Position numbers and translations under genes: made by a program. Positions 7,847-15,904 of a stretch of DNA of 23,454 nucleotides are shown here, piece after piece. The first letter of the stretch is position 1. The number at the start of each line of letters is the position of its first letter. The notes beneath the pieces were generated by a model. That model was not told the DNA's origin and did not search any database. It saw only the letters and a list, made by a program, of their open reading frames with translations. The DNA lies in contig JAUVKB010000006.1 of the NCBI GenBank assembly GCA_030596405.1, positions 1 to 23,454 on the forward strand. Direction: 5' to 3'. Source of the DNA: Deltaproteobacteria bacterium (lineage in GTDB: Bacteria; Desulfobacterota; Desulfobacteria; Desulfobacterales; JAUVKB01).

Positions 7847-8806
7847 TTACCCGTTTAACAAACGTTTGTTTGCACGCCTTATCTGTTCCATAGCGCTTAT
7901 CGCTATCTTTAATGCATCCCGTCCCATCTGACCTGTGACTTCAGGAGTACTGCGCGTGGTAACTGCCCTTACAAAAGAGATTATTTCATCATTTAGAGCA
8001 TCACTTTTTGAAAAACTAAAATGTTTGATATTCATTCCCGGTATCAGCCCGTTATTTCCATTGCCGCCTTTCTGGATCACGGTTATCTCATAATTTGCAA
8101 AATCTATTGATATGTATGCATCTTTTTGAAACAGTCTGATTTTACGTTCGTTTTTTGTTGAAATCCTGCTTGCCGTAATGTTTGCAACACAACCGCTGTC
8201 AAATTCTAAACGTGCGTTTGCGATGTCGACATGTTCGGAAATTATACAGGCTCCAGACGCGTGAATGCTTTTTATTTTTGATTTGACGAAATTTAATATA
8301 ATATCGATATCATGAATCATCAGATCAAGGACTACGCTTACGTCAATGCCGCGTTCATTGTAAGTGCTTAAACGATGCGACTCTAAAAACATCGGTTTTT
8401 TAATGACATCGTGTAAAGCAACAACAGCAGGGTTAAACCGTTCCAGATGCCCGACCTGGATAATCGTTCCTTTTGACTCGGCAACTGTTATCAATTCATC
8501 CGCCTCCTCAAGAGTTACTGTAATCGGTTTTTCAATAAGAACGTCGACATCGTTTTCCAGAAAGTCTTTTGCAACGGCAAAATGGGCTGATGTAGGCACA
8601 ACAATGCTGACTGCGTCGACCATGCCCAAAAGATCTTTATGATCCGTATATGAAGCCGTAGAAAATTTTTTTGCTATATCAACAGATTTTGACCTGTCTA
8701 TATCGACAACCCCTACAAGATCGACATTATCCATTTTTGCATACTTTTCAGCATGAAATTTTCCAAGATACCCTGTTCCGATAACCCCTACACGTAGTTT
8801 TTTCAT
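7847..8806 (-). CDS. Gfo/Idh/MocA family NAD(P)-dependent oxidoreductase in the lipid A operon (GnnA-like candidate)
   Basis: This is a sugar-type oxidoreductase with an N-terminal Rossmann fold, VGVIGTGYLGKFH, immediately after the start. It has the EKP motif (in LIEKPITVT), a VGHLERFNPAV segment and the DLMIHDIDI motif carrying the catalytic Asp/His region. I choose the ATG at 8806, preceded by GGAAGGGG and giving 319 residues beginning MKKLRVGV. A longer form from the ATG at 8818 lacks a ribosome binding site. It sits between lpxI and lpxB. GnnA, which oxidises the 3-OH of UDP-GlcNAc so that GnnB can install a 3-amino group, is a member of this family and lies between lpxA and lpxB in Acidithiobacillus. 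No GnnB-like aminotransferase is in this window. The exact substrate is therefore open; a sugar nucleotide of the LPS pathway is the likeliest. Confidence 0.85.
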   Translation of the reverse strand: MKKLRVGVIGTGYLGKFHAEKYAKMDNVDLVGVVDIDRSKSVDIAKKFSTASYTDHKDLLGMVDAVSIVVPTSAHFAVAKDFLENDVDVLIEKPITVTLEEADELITVAESKGTIIQVGHLERFNPAVVALHDVIKKPMFLESHRLSTYNERGIDVSVVLDLMIHDIDIILNFVKSKIKSIHASGACIISEHVDIANARLEFDSGCVANITASRISTKNERKIRLFQKDAYISIDFANYEITVIQKGGNGNNGLIPGMNIKHFSFSKSDALNDEIISFVRAVTTRSTPEVTGQMGRDALKIAISAMEQIRRANKRLLNG

Positions 8807-8821
8807 TGCCCCTTCCATTTT

Positions 8822-9637
8822 TTAAACACCATCTTTTTTATTCATGGCAAGTATTGAAATACCATATTTATCTGCAAGTGAAATCATCTCTTCTTTGTCA
8901 AAAACAACCGCTTTTCCTGCCTCAATAACCAGGACTTTAGCACCTGATTCATACATGGTTTCAACTGTTTGGGCACCGACCGCCGGCATATCGAACCTTG
9001 TATCCTGATTCGGCTTGCAGACCTTTACGACAACAGCGGTCCCTTTGCCCAGTTTACCCCCTCTTTTTATTGTTTCATCTGTCCCGTCAATAGCCTCAAC
9101 AGCCAGAACAGAACCGCCCCCCACCACCACACATTGCCCGATATCAAACCTGCCCAGCTCTTTTGCAAGGTCCCAGCCTATCTTTATATCGGTTCTTTCA
9201 GATCTGTTCGGCTTTTGTTTTGTCCAGACACCTTCTATGGCCAGAAGATCGGGGAGTAAAAATGTAGAAGATCGTATCTTTATATTTTCTTTTTCAAGCA
9301 GCCCGGCAAAAGCGCTTAAAATCCCGTCATCATGCGTGTGCCTCATGGCGGCTATAAGCGCGATGGCTTTTGTGTCAGGCCTTACATCCGTAAACATCCG
9401 TGTCTTTGTGATAGCGCCGATAATTACAGCTTCGCTTATATTGTTTTGTTTAAAAAACTTCAAAAGCCGCTTGATTTGCCCAAGATGTATCCATTCAATA
9501 GAATCAACATAATCTTTAAGCGCCGGATCTGCTTCCTTTAAGTATGCAGCCGCATAAACAGCATACCCTTTTTCCCTGGCTGCTTTTGAAAAAATTAAGG
9601 GGAACTGGCCGCTCCCCGCAATAAGTCCGATCTTCAT
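8822..9637 (-). CDS. lpxI: UDP-2,3-diacylglucosamine pyrophosphatase LpxI (DUF1009)
   Basis: LpxI hydrolyses UDP-2,3-diacylglucosamine to lipid X and UMP, doing the job of LpxH by a different mechanism. The 271-residue protein starts with MKIGLIAGSGQFP, the characteristic N-terminal motif. It contains RHTHDDGIL (99-107) in the first domain and the conserved RFDMPAVG (214-221) in the second; Asp216 corresponds to the family's essential Asp (D225 in Caulobacter LpxI). LpxI in place of LpxH is usual for alpha- and deltaproteobacterial relatives. It follows lpxA by 11 bp, and the next gene follows after 15 bp if that gene starts at 8806. The nearest purine-rich run (AAGG) is about 14 nt before the ATG, so the ribosome binding site is weak and coupling to lpxA may help. 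Confidence 0.95.
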   Translation of the reverse strand: MKIGLIAGSGQFPLIFSKAAREKGYAVYAAAYLKEADPALKDYVDSIEWIHLGQIKRLLKFFKQNNISEAVIIGAITKTRMFTDVRPDTKAIALIAAMRHTHDDGILSAFAGLLEKENIKIRSSTFLLPDLLAIEGVWTKQKPNRSERTDIKIGWDLAKELGRFDIGQCVVVGGGSVLAVEAIDGTDETIKRGGKLGKGTAVVVKVCKPNQDTRFDMPAVGAQTVETMYESGAKVLVIEAGKAVVFDKEEMISLADKYGISILAMNKKDGV

Positions 9638-9648
9638 GGTTTTTGATT

Positions 9649-10419
9649 TTACCTTGTAAGCCCTCGTTGAGAAGACTTTAAAAAATTGATCAGATTAATT
9701 ACTTCAGGGATCTGTTCCACCTCCGCCCGCACTCTTTCTATAGCCTCGTTCAGGGTCAGGCCTATGCGAAAAATGATCCTGTAAGTTTTTTTCAATGATG
9801 ATAATGTTTTTTGAGAAAACCCCTGGCGCTTTAAACCCACGCTGTTTAAACCGTGCAGTTTTGCCCGGTCACCTGCCGCAATAACATAAGGCGGGACATC
9901 TTTTACAACGGCTGCTGCTCCTCCCACGTAAGCATAATCACCGATCCTGACAAATTGATGAATAGCGGTAAGCCCGCCTATGGTAACATGATTGCCTATG
10001 GTTATATGACCGGCAAGGGTAGCCGCGTTTGCAAGAACAACTTCCCTGCCTGTTTTGCAGTCATGCGCTATATGCGCATATGCCATTAAAAAATTTTTTT
10101 CGCCGACTTCAGTAACTCCTCCGCCAAAGCCCGTCCCCCTGTTTATCGTGACAAACTCACGTATAACGGTTCCACGGCCTATCTTGACATAGGTCTCTTC
10201 TCCTTCAAATTTTATCGCCTGGGGAGCGGCTCCGATTGAAGCATATTGAAAAATATGACAATCCGGTCCAATAGTCACAAACTGATCTATGACGGTATGA
10301 GGGCCTATTACAGTCCCTTTTCCTATAAAAACATTTTTTCCGACAATTGAATAAGGTCCAATCTGAACGTCAGTATCTATCTCGGCTTTTGAATCGATGA
10401 TTGCGGTTTCATGTATCAT
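9649..10419 (-). CDS. lpxA: Acyl-ACP--UDP-N-acetylglucosamine O-acyltransferase LpxA
   Basis: LpxA carries out the first step of lipid A synthesis, transferring a 3-hydroxyacyl chain from ACP to position 3 of the UDP-sugar in the cytoplasm. The 256-residue protein shows the hexapeptide-repeat left-handed beta-helix (repeated [IV]G-x4 units over about residues 1-185). The AHIAHDC segment (115-121) holds the catalytic His119 (E. coli His125), and the GLKRQGF region and helical C-terminus end in SQRGLTR. Gln67 matches E. coli Gln73, but the next residue is Ala68 where E. coli has Asp74. GGAGAAAATAT lies before the ATG, which overlaps the fabZ stop by 4 nt. If the neighbouring oxidoreductase makes a 3-amino sugar, this enzyme would be the one to use it; that is inference. 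Confidence 0.96.
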   Translation of the reverse strand: MIHETAIIDSKAEIDTDVQIGPYSIVGKNVFIGKGTVIGPHTVIDQFVTIGPDCHIFQYASIGAAPQAIKFEGEETYVKIGRGTVIREFVTINRGTGFGGGVTEVGEKNFLMAYAHIAHDCKTGREVVLANAATLAGHITIGNHVTIGGLTAIHQFVRIGDYAYVGGAAAVVKDVPPYVIAAGDRAKLHGLNSVGLKRQGFSQKTLSSLKKTYRIIFRIGLTLNEAIERVRAEVEQIPEVINLINFLKSSQRGLTR

Positions 10420-10862
10420 ATATTTTCTCCAAGCACGGCCATAAGTTCTGCTTCCGCCACTATCTTTTTATCAACAGTTGCAATCCCGGACATTTTAACT
10501 GCCTTTAAACGCTGCTTTACAAGTTTAAGTTCAAGAATAATCTGATCTCCGGGCACAACCGGTTTTCTGAATTTCACCTTGTCAATCCCCATAAAATAGA
10601 TAGGCAAACCGTGTTTTTCTTTTGGCAGGGCAGCGTAAACCAGCACGCCCCCGGCCTGACCCATCGCTTCTATTATCAGCACTCCGGGCATAACAGGAGT
10701 TCCCGGGAAATGTCCCTGAAAAAAAGGTTCGTTAATCGTAACGTTTTTTAAGGCAACAATTTTTTCACCCGGAATAAGTTCAAGGATTCTATCGACCAGA
10801 ATAAAAGGATACCTGTGAGGTAAAAAAGACATAATCTCTTGAATATTAAAATTTTTCTTCAT
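10416..10862 (-). CDS. fabZ: 3-hydroxyacyl-ACP dehydratase FabZ
   Basis: FabZ dehydrates 3-hydroxyacyl-ACP in fatty acid elongation and competes with LpxA and LpxD for the same hydroxyacyl-ACP pool, which explains its common place between their genes. The 148-residue hot-dog-fold protein has LPHRYPFILVDRI near its start. The active-site pair is His51 (FFQGHFPGTPVMPG) and Glu65 (LIIEAMGQ), matching the His and Glu of the family. Length is normal. The ATG overlaps the lpxD stop (ATGA at 10859-10862) with GAGG just before it, and its own TGA overlaps the lpxA ATG. Confidence 0.96.
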   Translation of the reverse strand: MKKNFNIQEIMSFLPHRYPFILVDRILELIPGEKIVALKNVTINEPFFQGHFPGTPVMPGVLIIEAMGQAGGVLVYAALPKEKHGLPIYFMGIDKVKFRKPVVPGDQIILELKLVKQRLKAVKMSGIATVDKKIVAEAELMAVLGENI

Positions 10863-11884
10863 TTTTCCTCAATCTTTTTCAATCTTTTTTCTATTTCTAA
10901 AATTTTTTTGTTAAGTTCAGGAAGTTTGGGCATGATCCTTTGCACCCTCAGCCATAATCTGTGAGGCATTTCCGGTGTGCCCGATACCACCAAATTGTCC
11001 GGGATATTTTTCGCGATTCCCGCCCGCGGCCCTATGGTTACATTATCGCCGATTTCAAGATGACCTGCAATGCCTGCCTGGCCCGCCAGTATTGCATTTT
11101 TTCCTATTGTCACACTTCCTGAAATTCCGACCTGCGCCACGATCACCGAGTTTTCGCCAACTGTCACGTTGTGAGCTACCTGAACAAGGTTGTCGGTCTT
11201 TACCCCTTTGCGGATCCAGGTTTTTCCGAAAGTTGCCCTGTCTATTGTATTGCAGGCTCCAATTTCAACATCATCATCGATTTGAACGATGCCCAATTGC
11301 AATATTTTATGGTATTGTTTCCCGTCCGGCGCAAAACCGAAACCATCGCTTCCGATGACGGTGCCGGCATTAATTATTACCCTTTTGCCTATGACACATC
11401 GCTCAAGAATGGAAACATTCGGATAAATTTCAACATCGTCTCCTATTATCACATCGTTGCCTATAACCACGCCGGGATGAAGCACAACCCGATCGCCGAT
11501 ACTGACATTATCCTGAATAACGACAAAAGGCGCGATTGAAACATCCTTGCCGCACATACAATTTTTACCGATATAAGCGTTTGCACTGATGCGTGTTTCC
11601 GGCTTTGGGGGCTGATAAAAAAGTTTCAGAACTGTAGCAAAGGCAACATAAGGCATTTTAACCGCAGCCAGATTTTTTTTTGACTTTTTTTTATAATTGA
11701 GCGGAACAATAACGGCTCCAGCGCGGGTTTCGTCGAGCCTTTTAATAAATTTTGCATTGATTGCATAAGTAATATCATTTTCCGTTGCATCATCAAACGG
11801 AGCCGCCCCGCTAATTTTTTTATTAACGTCGCCTGTTATTTCACCGCCAATGACTTTGGCGATTTTTGCAAGTGATAATTCCAT
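10859..11884 (-). CDS. lpxD: UDP-3-O-(3-hydroxyacyl)glucosamine N-acyltransferase LpxD
   Basis: LpxD adds the second (N-linked) hydroxyacyl chain in lipid A synthesis. The 341-residue protein has the N-terminal uridine-binding LpxD domain (about 1-100, including ENDITYA) and a left-handed beta-helix of hexapeptide repeats (about 102-300). The catalytic His238 lies in VQVAHNV, with the typical NTIDRATFG (212-220) just before it. The C-terminus (about 318-341) is a charged helical tail ending in a Lys/Glu-rich run, consistent with the ACP-binding helices. A strong AGGAG sits 6 nt before the ATG. It is 35 bp downstream of ompH, the order ompH-lpxD-fabZ-lpxA being a classical arrangement. Confidence 0.96.
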   Translation of the reverse strand: MELSLAKIAKVIGGEITGDVNKKISGAAPFDDATENDITYAINAKFIKRLDETRAGAVIVPLNYKKKSKKNLAAVKMPYVAFATVLKLFYQPPKPETRISANAYIGKNCMCGKDVSIAPFVVIQDNVSIGDRVVLHPGVVIGNDVIIGDDVEIYPNVSILERCVIGKRVIINAGTVIGSDGFGFAPDGKQYHKILQLGIVQIDDDVEIGACNTIDRATFGKTWIRKGVKTDNLVQVAHNVTVGENSVIVAQVGISGSVTIGKNAILAGQAGIAGHLEIGDNVTIGPRAGIAKNIPDNLVVSGTPEMPHRLWLRVQRIMPKLPELNKKILEIEKRLKKIEEK

Positions 11885-11919
11885 TTTTACTCCTGAAATG
11901 ACAAAAATACCAAAACGGA

Positions 11920-12477
11920 TTATTCGGATGCTTTTTTCTCTTTATCATCTTCCTCGGCAAATTTGTCATTCAATATATCCACCAGTTTATCGGTTATATC
12001 TATTGTTTTTGGAAAATAATAGATGCCGGCTTCCTGCCTTTCAATTATAAGAAGATAGCCTTCCTTTTTACCCACCTCTTGAACGACTTTAAAGATCTCT
12101 TTTTGTATCTTATTTACAAGTTTAGAGTTAATTTGATTAAAATCAACCTTGAATTTTTTTTCAAGAGATTTAAAATCGTTCATTTTTATTCTGAATTCAC
12201 GCTCTTTCTCTTCACGCTTTTCCTTGCTCATAACCAGAATTTCACGTTCAAACCTGTTTTTCATATCTTCCAGTTCAACCTGTTTTGCCTTCAGTTCAGC
12301 CTCCATTTTTTTACCCTGTTTGTTGATTTCAGACTGTGATGCTTTGCCGGCATCTGATAACTCCAGGATTTTTTGAAAATCAATCACACCTATCTTGGCG
12401 ATATCTGCGCTGTGTGAAAAAACAACGGAACATAAAAGAAAACCGATTGAAATAAAAGCCGTTTTTACAATTTGCAT
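11920..12477 (-). CDS. skp: OmpH/Skp family periplasmic chaperone
   Basis: Skp holds unfolded outer-membrane proteins in the periplasm and hands them to the Bam machinery. The 185-residue protein begins with a signal peptide (hydrophobic core about 6-20, likely cleavage after SHSA at about 24). Next comes IGVIDFQKILELSDAGK, the typical OmpH start. A long highly charged coiled-coil region (about 45-125, rich in Lys, Glu and Gln) forms the tentacles, and the C-terminus returns to the trimerisation body. A GGGGG run 7-8 nt before the ATG serves as ribosome binding site. It lies 48 bp after bamA and 35 bp before lpxD, as in many Gram-negative genomes. Confidence 0.93.
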   Translation of the reverse strand: MQIVKTAFISIGFLLCSVVFSHSADIAKIGVIDFQKILELSDAGKASQSEINKQGKKMEAELKAKQVELEDMKNRFEREILVMSKEKREEKEREFRIKMNDFKSLEKKFKVDFNQINSKLVNKIQKEIFKVVQEVGKKEGYLLIIERQEAGIYYFPKTIDITDKLVDILNDKFAEEDDKEKKASE

Positions 12478-12525
12478 TATTATCCCCCTTAATAAAATAA
12501 CAAAAATTATTTGCGCTAAATCAGG

Positions 12526-15168
12526 TTAAAACGCCGAACCCATGGAAAATTCCCATCGGCTCGAACTTTCCCCTTCTTTTTTGTCAAGCACATATCCGTA
12601 CTCAATCCTGAGAGGACCCATGGGAGAATACCACCTGCAACCGAATCCGACGCTTTTGCGCAGGTTGCCTATATCCATGTTTTCGCCATTATTATATACA
12701 TTGCCTGTATCATAAAAAACAAGACCTACAAGGCTTCCGTCTTTGAGCAACGGCATAAGCCATTCGATGTTAAACTGGACGAATTTGTCCCCTCCTATTT
12801 CATCGCCGTTTTCATCATAAGAGCAGATATCGTGCCAGTCAAAACCCCGTATGGAATTTATTCCACCTAAATAAAACCTGTCATAATCCGGAAGAATTTT
12901 ACCCGAACCTTCAGAGACATATCCTCCCTTTCCATGCAAAAAGCCCACGGTTTTCCATAGCAGAGGTATGTACCACCCGGCTTCCGCTATGTACTTGGTA
13001 AAACCTATATCGCCGCCGATACCGGCATATTGCACTATAAAACTGTGATTTTGCCCTTCCGTGGCGTTAAAAGCCTTGTTTCGTGAGTCGTATCGCAATG
13101 TAGACGAGATGCTGCTTGTTATATTTTCTCCTTCCAGATCCTTAATAGATTGCGAAGCATCTTCATCAATATCGTCGATATCACTTAAATCATAGGAATA
13201 TGAAAGATATACCCTGGTAAAATCATAAATCGCATAGCCGAACCTGATGGTACCGCCTTTGCTGTCCCTGTCGTAATCTTCATAAGCAAATGCCCAGTTG
13301 TAGAGTTCAAAACCCGCGGACAGAGGAGTGTCGAACAGCCACGGTTCTGTGAAACTTAAATTAAAACGGGTCGACCTGCTTCCTATCTGAGCCTTTAACT
13401 GGAGGCGCTGGCCGCGTCCGAAAAGGTTTCTCTGGGAAATAGAAGCCATCAAAAAAGCATTTTCAACGCTGCTGTAGCCACCGCCAAAACTAAACGCTCC
13501 CGTGGCCTTTTCAGTAACGTTTATTTTCAGGATCGTCTTGTCGTCGGAGCTTCCCTTTACCGTATCTACCTTTATGTCCTCAAAGTAATCAAGGCGGTGG
13601 AGCCTGCGTACACCTCTTTTTAACAGGGTTCCGCTGTAAAGTTCCTGTTCATAAACCTTAAGCTCACGACGAATAACCTTGTCCCTTGTTTTGGTATTTC
13701 CGCCGATAATGATTTTTTCAAAATAGATCTGGTTAGCCTTTTCAACAGCATAATCGATATCTATAATGAGTTTCTCCGGATCTTCCTTAGTACGGGGTGA
13801 AATTTGCGCATAGGCATAACCTTCATCAGAATAAATATCCGTCAGCGCAAGCATATCGTTTCGGACAACTTCGCGGTTGAAAAATTCTTCTTTGGTAATC
13901 TTAAGTTTTTTTATCAATTCTTCCCGCGGCAGAACAAGATCTCCTGAAACATCTACTTTTCCCACTTTAAACCGGGGACCTTCAACAATTTTGAACGTGA
14001 TAAATATATAATTATCCTTATATTCGACTACCGGTTCTCCTACCTTGGCCCTGCTGTATCCGTGATTGTGATAAAATGCATAAAGCACGCTGGCATCCTG
14101 GTTTAAGTTTTGCAGGTTAAGTTCTCCGGAAGATGTCAGCCATGAAAAAAATCCTTTTTCCTGGGTTTTTATTATTTTTTTAAGTTCTTTGTCGATATAA
14201 GCGCTGTTTCCATCAAATATTATGCTTTTTATCCGTGTTTTTTCTCCCTCTGTAATAACAAATTCAAGGTCGGCCTGATTGTTATCAAGCTCCTTTATTT
14301 TATATGAGACTTCGATGTTATGATAATTATTCTCTTTATAAAAATCTTCAATCCGTTTTATGTTGTCTTGTATCTTTAAAATATTAAGGATTGAACCGGT
14401 TTTTATATCGATGGCGTCCATAACCTTGTTATCCTCATAAGTTTTGTTACCCGATAACTCCACCAAACGTATGGTAGGCTTTTCTTTTATCTTAAATATA
14501 ATTGTCTTTCCCTCAGGGCCATCTTCGGCTTCAATCCTGATATCATCAAAATATCCGGTTGCATATATCGCTTTTAGATCATCGGAAAGACTTTTCGCAA
14601 GATAGACATTGCCCGGCCTTGTTTTGATTATCTTTTTTATTACATCAACCTCGATACGCTTGTTTCCCTCGATTTGCACTTCAACAATTTTTTCCAGCTT
14701 AAAAAGCTTGAAACTTATATTATCGGCAAGCTGTTTTACTCCCCCAAGCAAATTTTCTATGCCTTTCCCCTCAATAAAAAAATTATCAGGGGAAGCTTCT
14801 CCAAAAGTTTTAACCATTTTTGCATCAAGGCTGAATCTGTCTTCTATCCAGGTCAAACTGCCCCAAACCATGTAATCAGCTCCGTTTTTAACGCCGATTT
14901 GTTTTATCTGGTCTATGTTTTTATATTTTAAAACTGGGCTTTTATATTTCAAATCGGGCGCTGTTTTTTCTTCCGGTATAACAGCTCCGGCTTGTTTAAG
15001 GTGCTTTTTTATAACCTCTGGTATTTGAGCCCTCATGTATGAAAGTTCTTTCATTGAGTGAATTTTAAAAGGCAATACAAGAACCCGAACAGGTTCTTGA
15101 GGATAGACGCTGTTTGCAGAAAAAAATATTGTTATTACAGCGACAATCCAGGCCACATGTTTTGTCAT
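12526..15168 (-). CDS. bamA: Outer membrane protein assembly factor BamA with extra N-terminal TolB-N/CsgG-like domain
   Basis: BamA is the central beta-barrel of the machine that folds proteins into the outer membrane. I take the ATG at 15168, with AGGA (15177-15180) 8 nt upstream overlapping the lolD stop; an upstream in-frame TTG at 15192 lacks this. The product has 880 residues: a signal peptide (about 1-24), then a domain of roughly 130 residues (about 26-158) with VRVLVLPF and GADYMVWGSLT. Five POTRA repeats follow from about residue 160, recognisable by units such as VQIEGNKRI, VELSGNKTY, IIFDGNSAY, VDVSGDLVL and IIIGGNTKT. The 16-strand barrel begins near GAFSFGGGYSS and ends in a C-terminal Phe, the usual beta-signal. 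The extra domain makes it about 70-80 residues longer than E. coli BamA. It sits between lolD and skp. Confidence 0.94.
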   Translation of the reverse strand: MTKHVAWIVAVITIFFSANSVYPQEPVRVLVLPFKIHSMKELSYMRAQIPEVIKKHLKQAGAVIPEEKTAPDLKYKSPVLKYKNIDQIKQIGVKNGADYMVWGSLTWIEDRFSLDAKMVKTFGEASPDNFFIEGKGIENLLGGVKQLADNISFKLFKLEKIVEVQIEGNKRIEVDVIKKIIKTRPGNVYLAKSLSDDLKAIYATGYFDDIRIEAEDGPEGKTIIFKIKEKPTIRLVELSGNKTYEDNKVMDAIDIKTGSILNILKIQDNIKRIEDFYKENNYHNIEVSYKIKELDNNQADLEFVITEGEKTRIKSIIFDGNSAYIDKELKKIIKTQEKGFFSWLTSSGELNLQNLNQDASVLYAFYHNHGYSRAKVGEPVVEYKDNYIFITFKIVEGPRFKVGKVDVSGDLVLPREELIKKLKITKEEFFNREVVRNDMLALTDIYSDEGYAYAQISPRTKEDPEKLIIDIDYAVEKANQIYFEKIIIGGNTKTRDKVIRRELKVYEQELYSGTLLKRGVRRLHRLDYFEDIKVDTVKGSSDDKTILKINVTEKATGAFSFGGGYSSVENAFLMASISQRNLFGRGQRLQLKAQIGSRSTRFNLSFTEPWLFDTPLSAGFELYNWAFAYEDYDRDSKGGTIRFGYAIYDFTRVYLSYSYDLSDIDDIDEDASQSIKDLEGENITSSISSTLRYDSRNKAFNATEGQNHSFIVQYAGIGGDIGFTKYIAEAGWYIPLLWKTVGFLHGKGGYVSEGSGKILPDYDRFYLGGINSIRGFDWHDICSYDENGDEIGGDKFVQFNIEWLMPLLKDGSLVGLVFYDTGNVYNNGENMDIGNLRKSVGFGCRWYSPMGPLRIEYGYVLDKKEGESSSRWEFSMGSAF

Positions 15169-15174
15169 AAAAAT

Positions 15175-15180
15175 TTTCCT
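15175..15180 (-). promoter_or_regulatory. Ribosome binding site that decides the bamA start
   Basis: The minus strand reads AGGAAA here, with AGGA ending 8 nt before the ATG at 15168. It overlaps the lolD stop codon (TAG, 15179-15181), so a ribosome finishing lolD is placed to start bamA. This is why the 880-residue form was preferred over one starting from TTG at 15192. Confidence 0.6.
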
Positions 15181-15904
15181 ATTCCGTTTCAACCAGTTGG
15201 CCGTTTACGATTGTTACACGTCGTGACATCAGCGCCGCAAGTTCCATGTTGTGTGTAACCACAACGAGTGTCATACAGAATTCGCGGTTCAGCTCCATAA
15301 GCAGTTCATGGATTAATCGACCGTTTTTCCTGTCAAGATTTCCGGTTGGTTCATCAGCCAGAATAACATCAGGTTTAATAACCAGCGCCCGTGCCAGAGC
15401 CACTCTCTGCTGTTCGCCGCCTGACAAGGCGCCGACCCTGTGCGACAATCTGTTTTCAAGCCCCATTCTGACAAGAATAGCCTCTGCGGAATCTTTTGCC
15501 TTTTTTTTGCTTGTTCCCCCGATAAGAGCAGGCATCATTGTATTTTCAAGAGCGTTGAATTCGGGGAGAAGATGATGGAATTGAAAAACAAAACCGATGG
15601 ATTCATTTCGAAATTTTGCCAGCCTGGCATTGTCAAAACTGAAAACATCCTCGCCTCTAAATAAAAAATTCCCGCTGTCAGGCCGATCAAGCGTCCCTAT
15701 AATATGAAGAAAAGTAGACTTGCCGATCCCGGACGGTCCGACAACGGCTATTGTTTCGCCTTTGTCCAGATCAAAGCTGAGATTTTGCAGGACATTTATT
15801 TGAGCGGAGCTGTCAGTAAAACTTTTGCACAGATTTTTAACAACTATCAGATCTTTTTGGGGCAGATCTCTTTTAGGCGTTAAAGAAAAATTGTTGTCAG
15901 CCAT
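15179..15904 (-). CDS. lolD: Lipoprotein-releasing system ATP-binding protein LolD
   Basis: LolD is the cytoplasmic ATPase of the LolCDE-type complex, which detaches mature lipoproteins from the inner membrane for transfer to LolA. From the ATG at 15904 the product has 241 residues. It shows Walker A GPSGIGKST (56-64), a Q-loop in FVFQF (Gln108), signature LSGGEQQR (160-167), Walker B VILADE (180-185) followed by PTGNLD, and a switch His in VVVTHN. Residues after Walker A (FLHIIGTLDRPDSG) match LolD/MacB-type ATPases. The ATG lies inside the end of lolC (8-nt overlap) with GAGG about 10 nt upstream; a longer TTG start at 15919 is less likely. Neighbouring lolC/E makes LolD the natural reading. 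Confidence 0.93.
   Translation of the reverse strand: MADNNFSLTPKRDLPQKDLIVVKNLCKSFTDSSAQINVLQNLSFDLDKGETIAVVGPSGIGKSTFLHIIGTLDRPDSGNFLFRGEDVFSFDNARLAKFRNESIGFVFQFHHLLPEFNALENTMMPALIGGTSKKKAKDSAEAILVRMGLENRLSHRVGALSGGEQQRVALARALVIKPDVILADEPTGNLDRKNGRLIHELLMELNREFCMTLVVVTHNMELAALMSRRVTIVNGQLVETE

Noticed and set aside
9015..9512. Plus-strand open frame of 165 codons opposite lpxI
   Set aside because: Antisense to a complete LpxI; no plausible protein features.
15169..15192. A longer BamA from the TTG at 15192
   Set aside because: It would overlap lolD by 14 nt and lacks the ribosome binding site and signal-peptide fit of the ATG at 15168.
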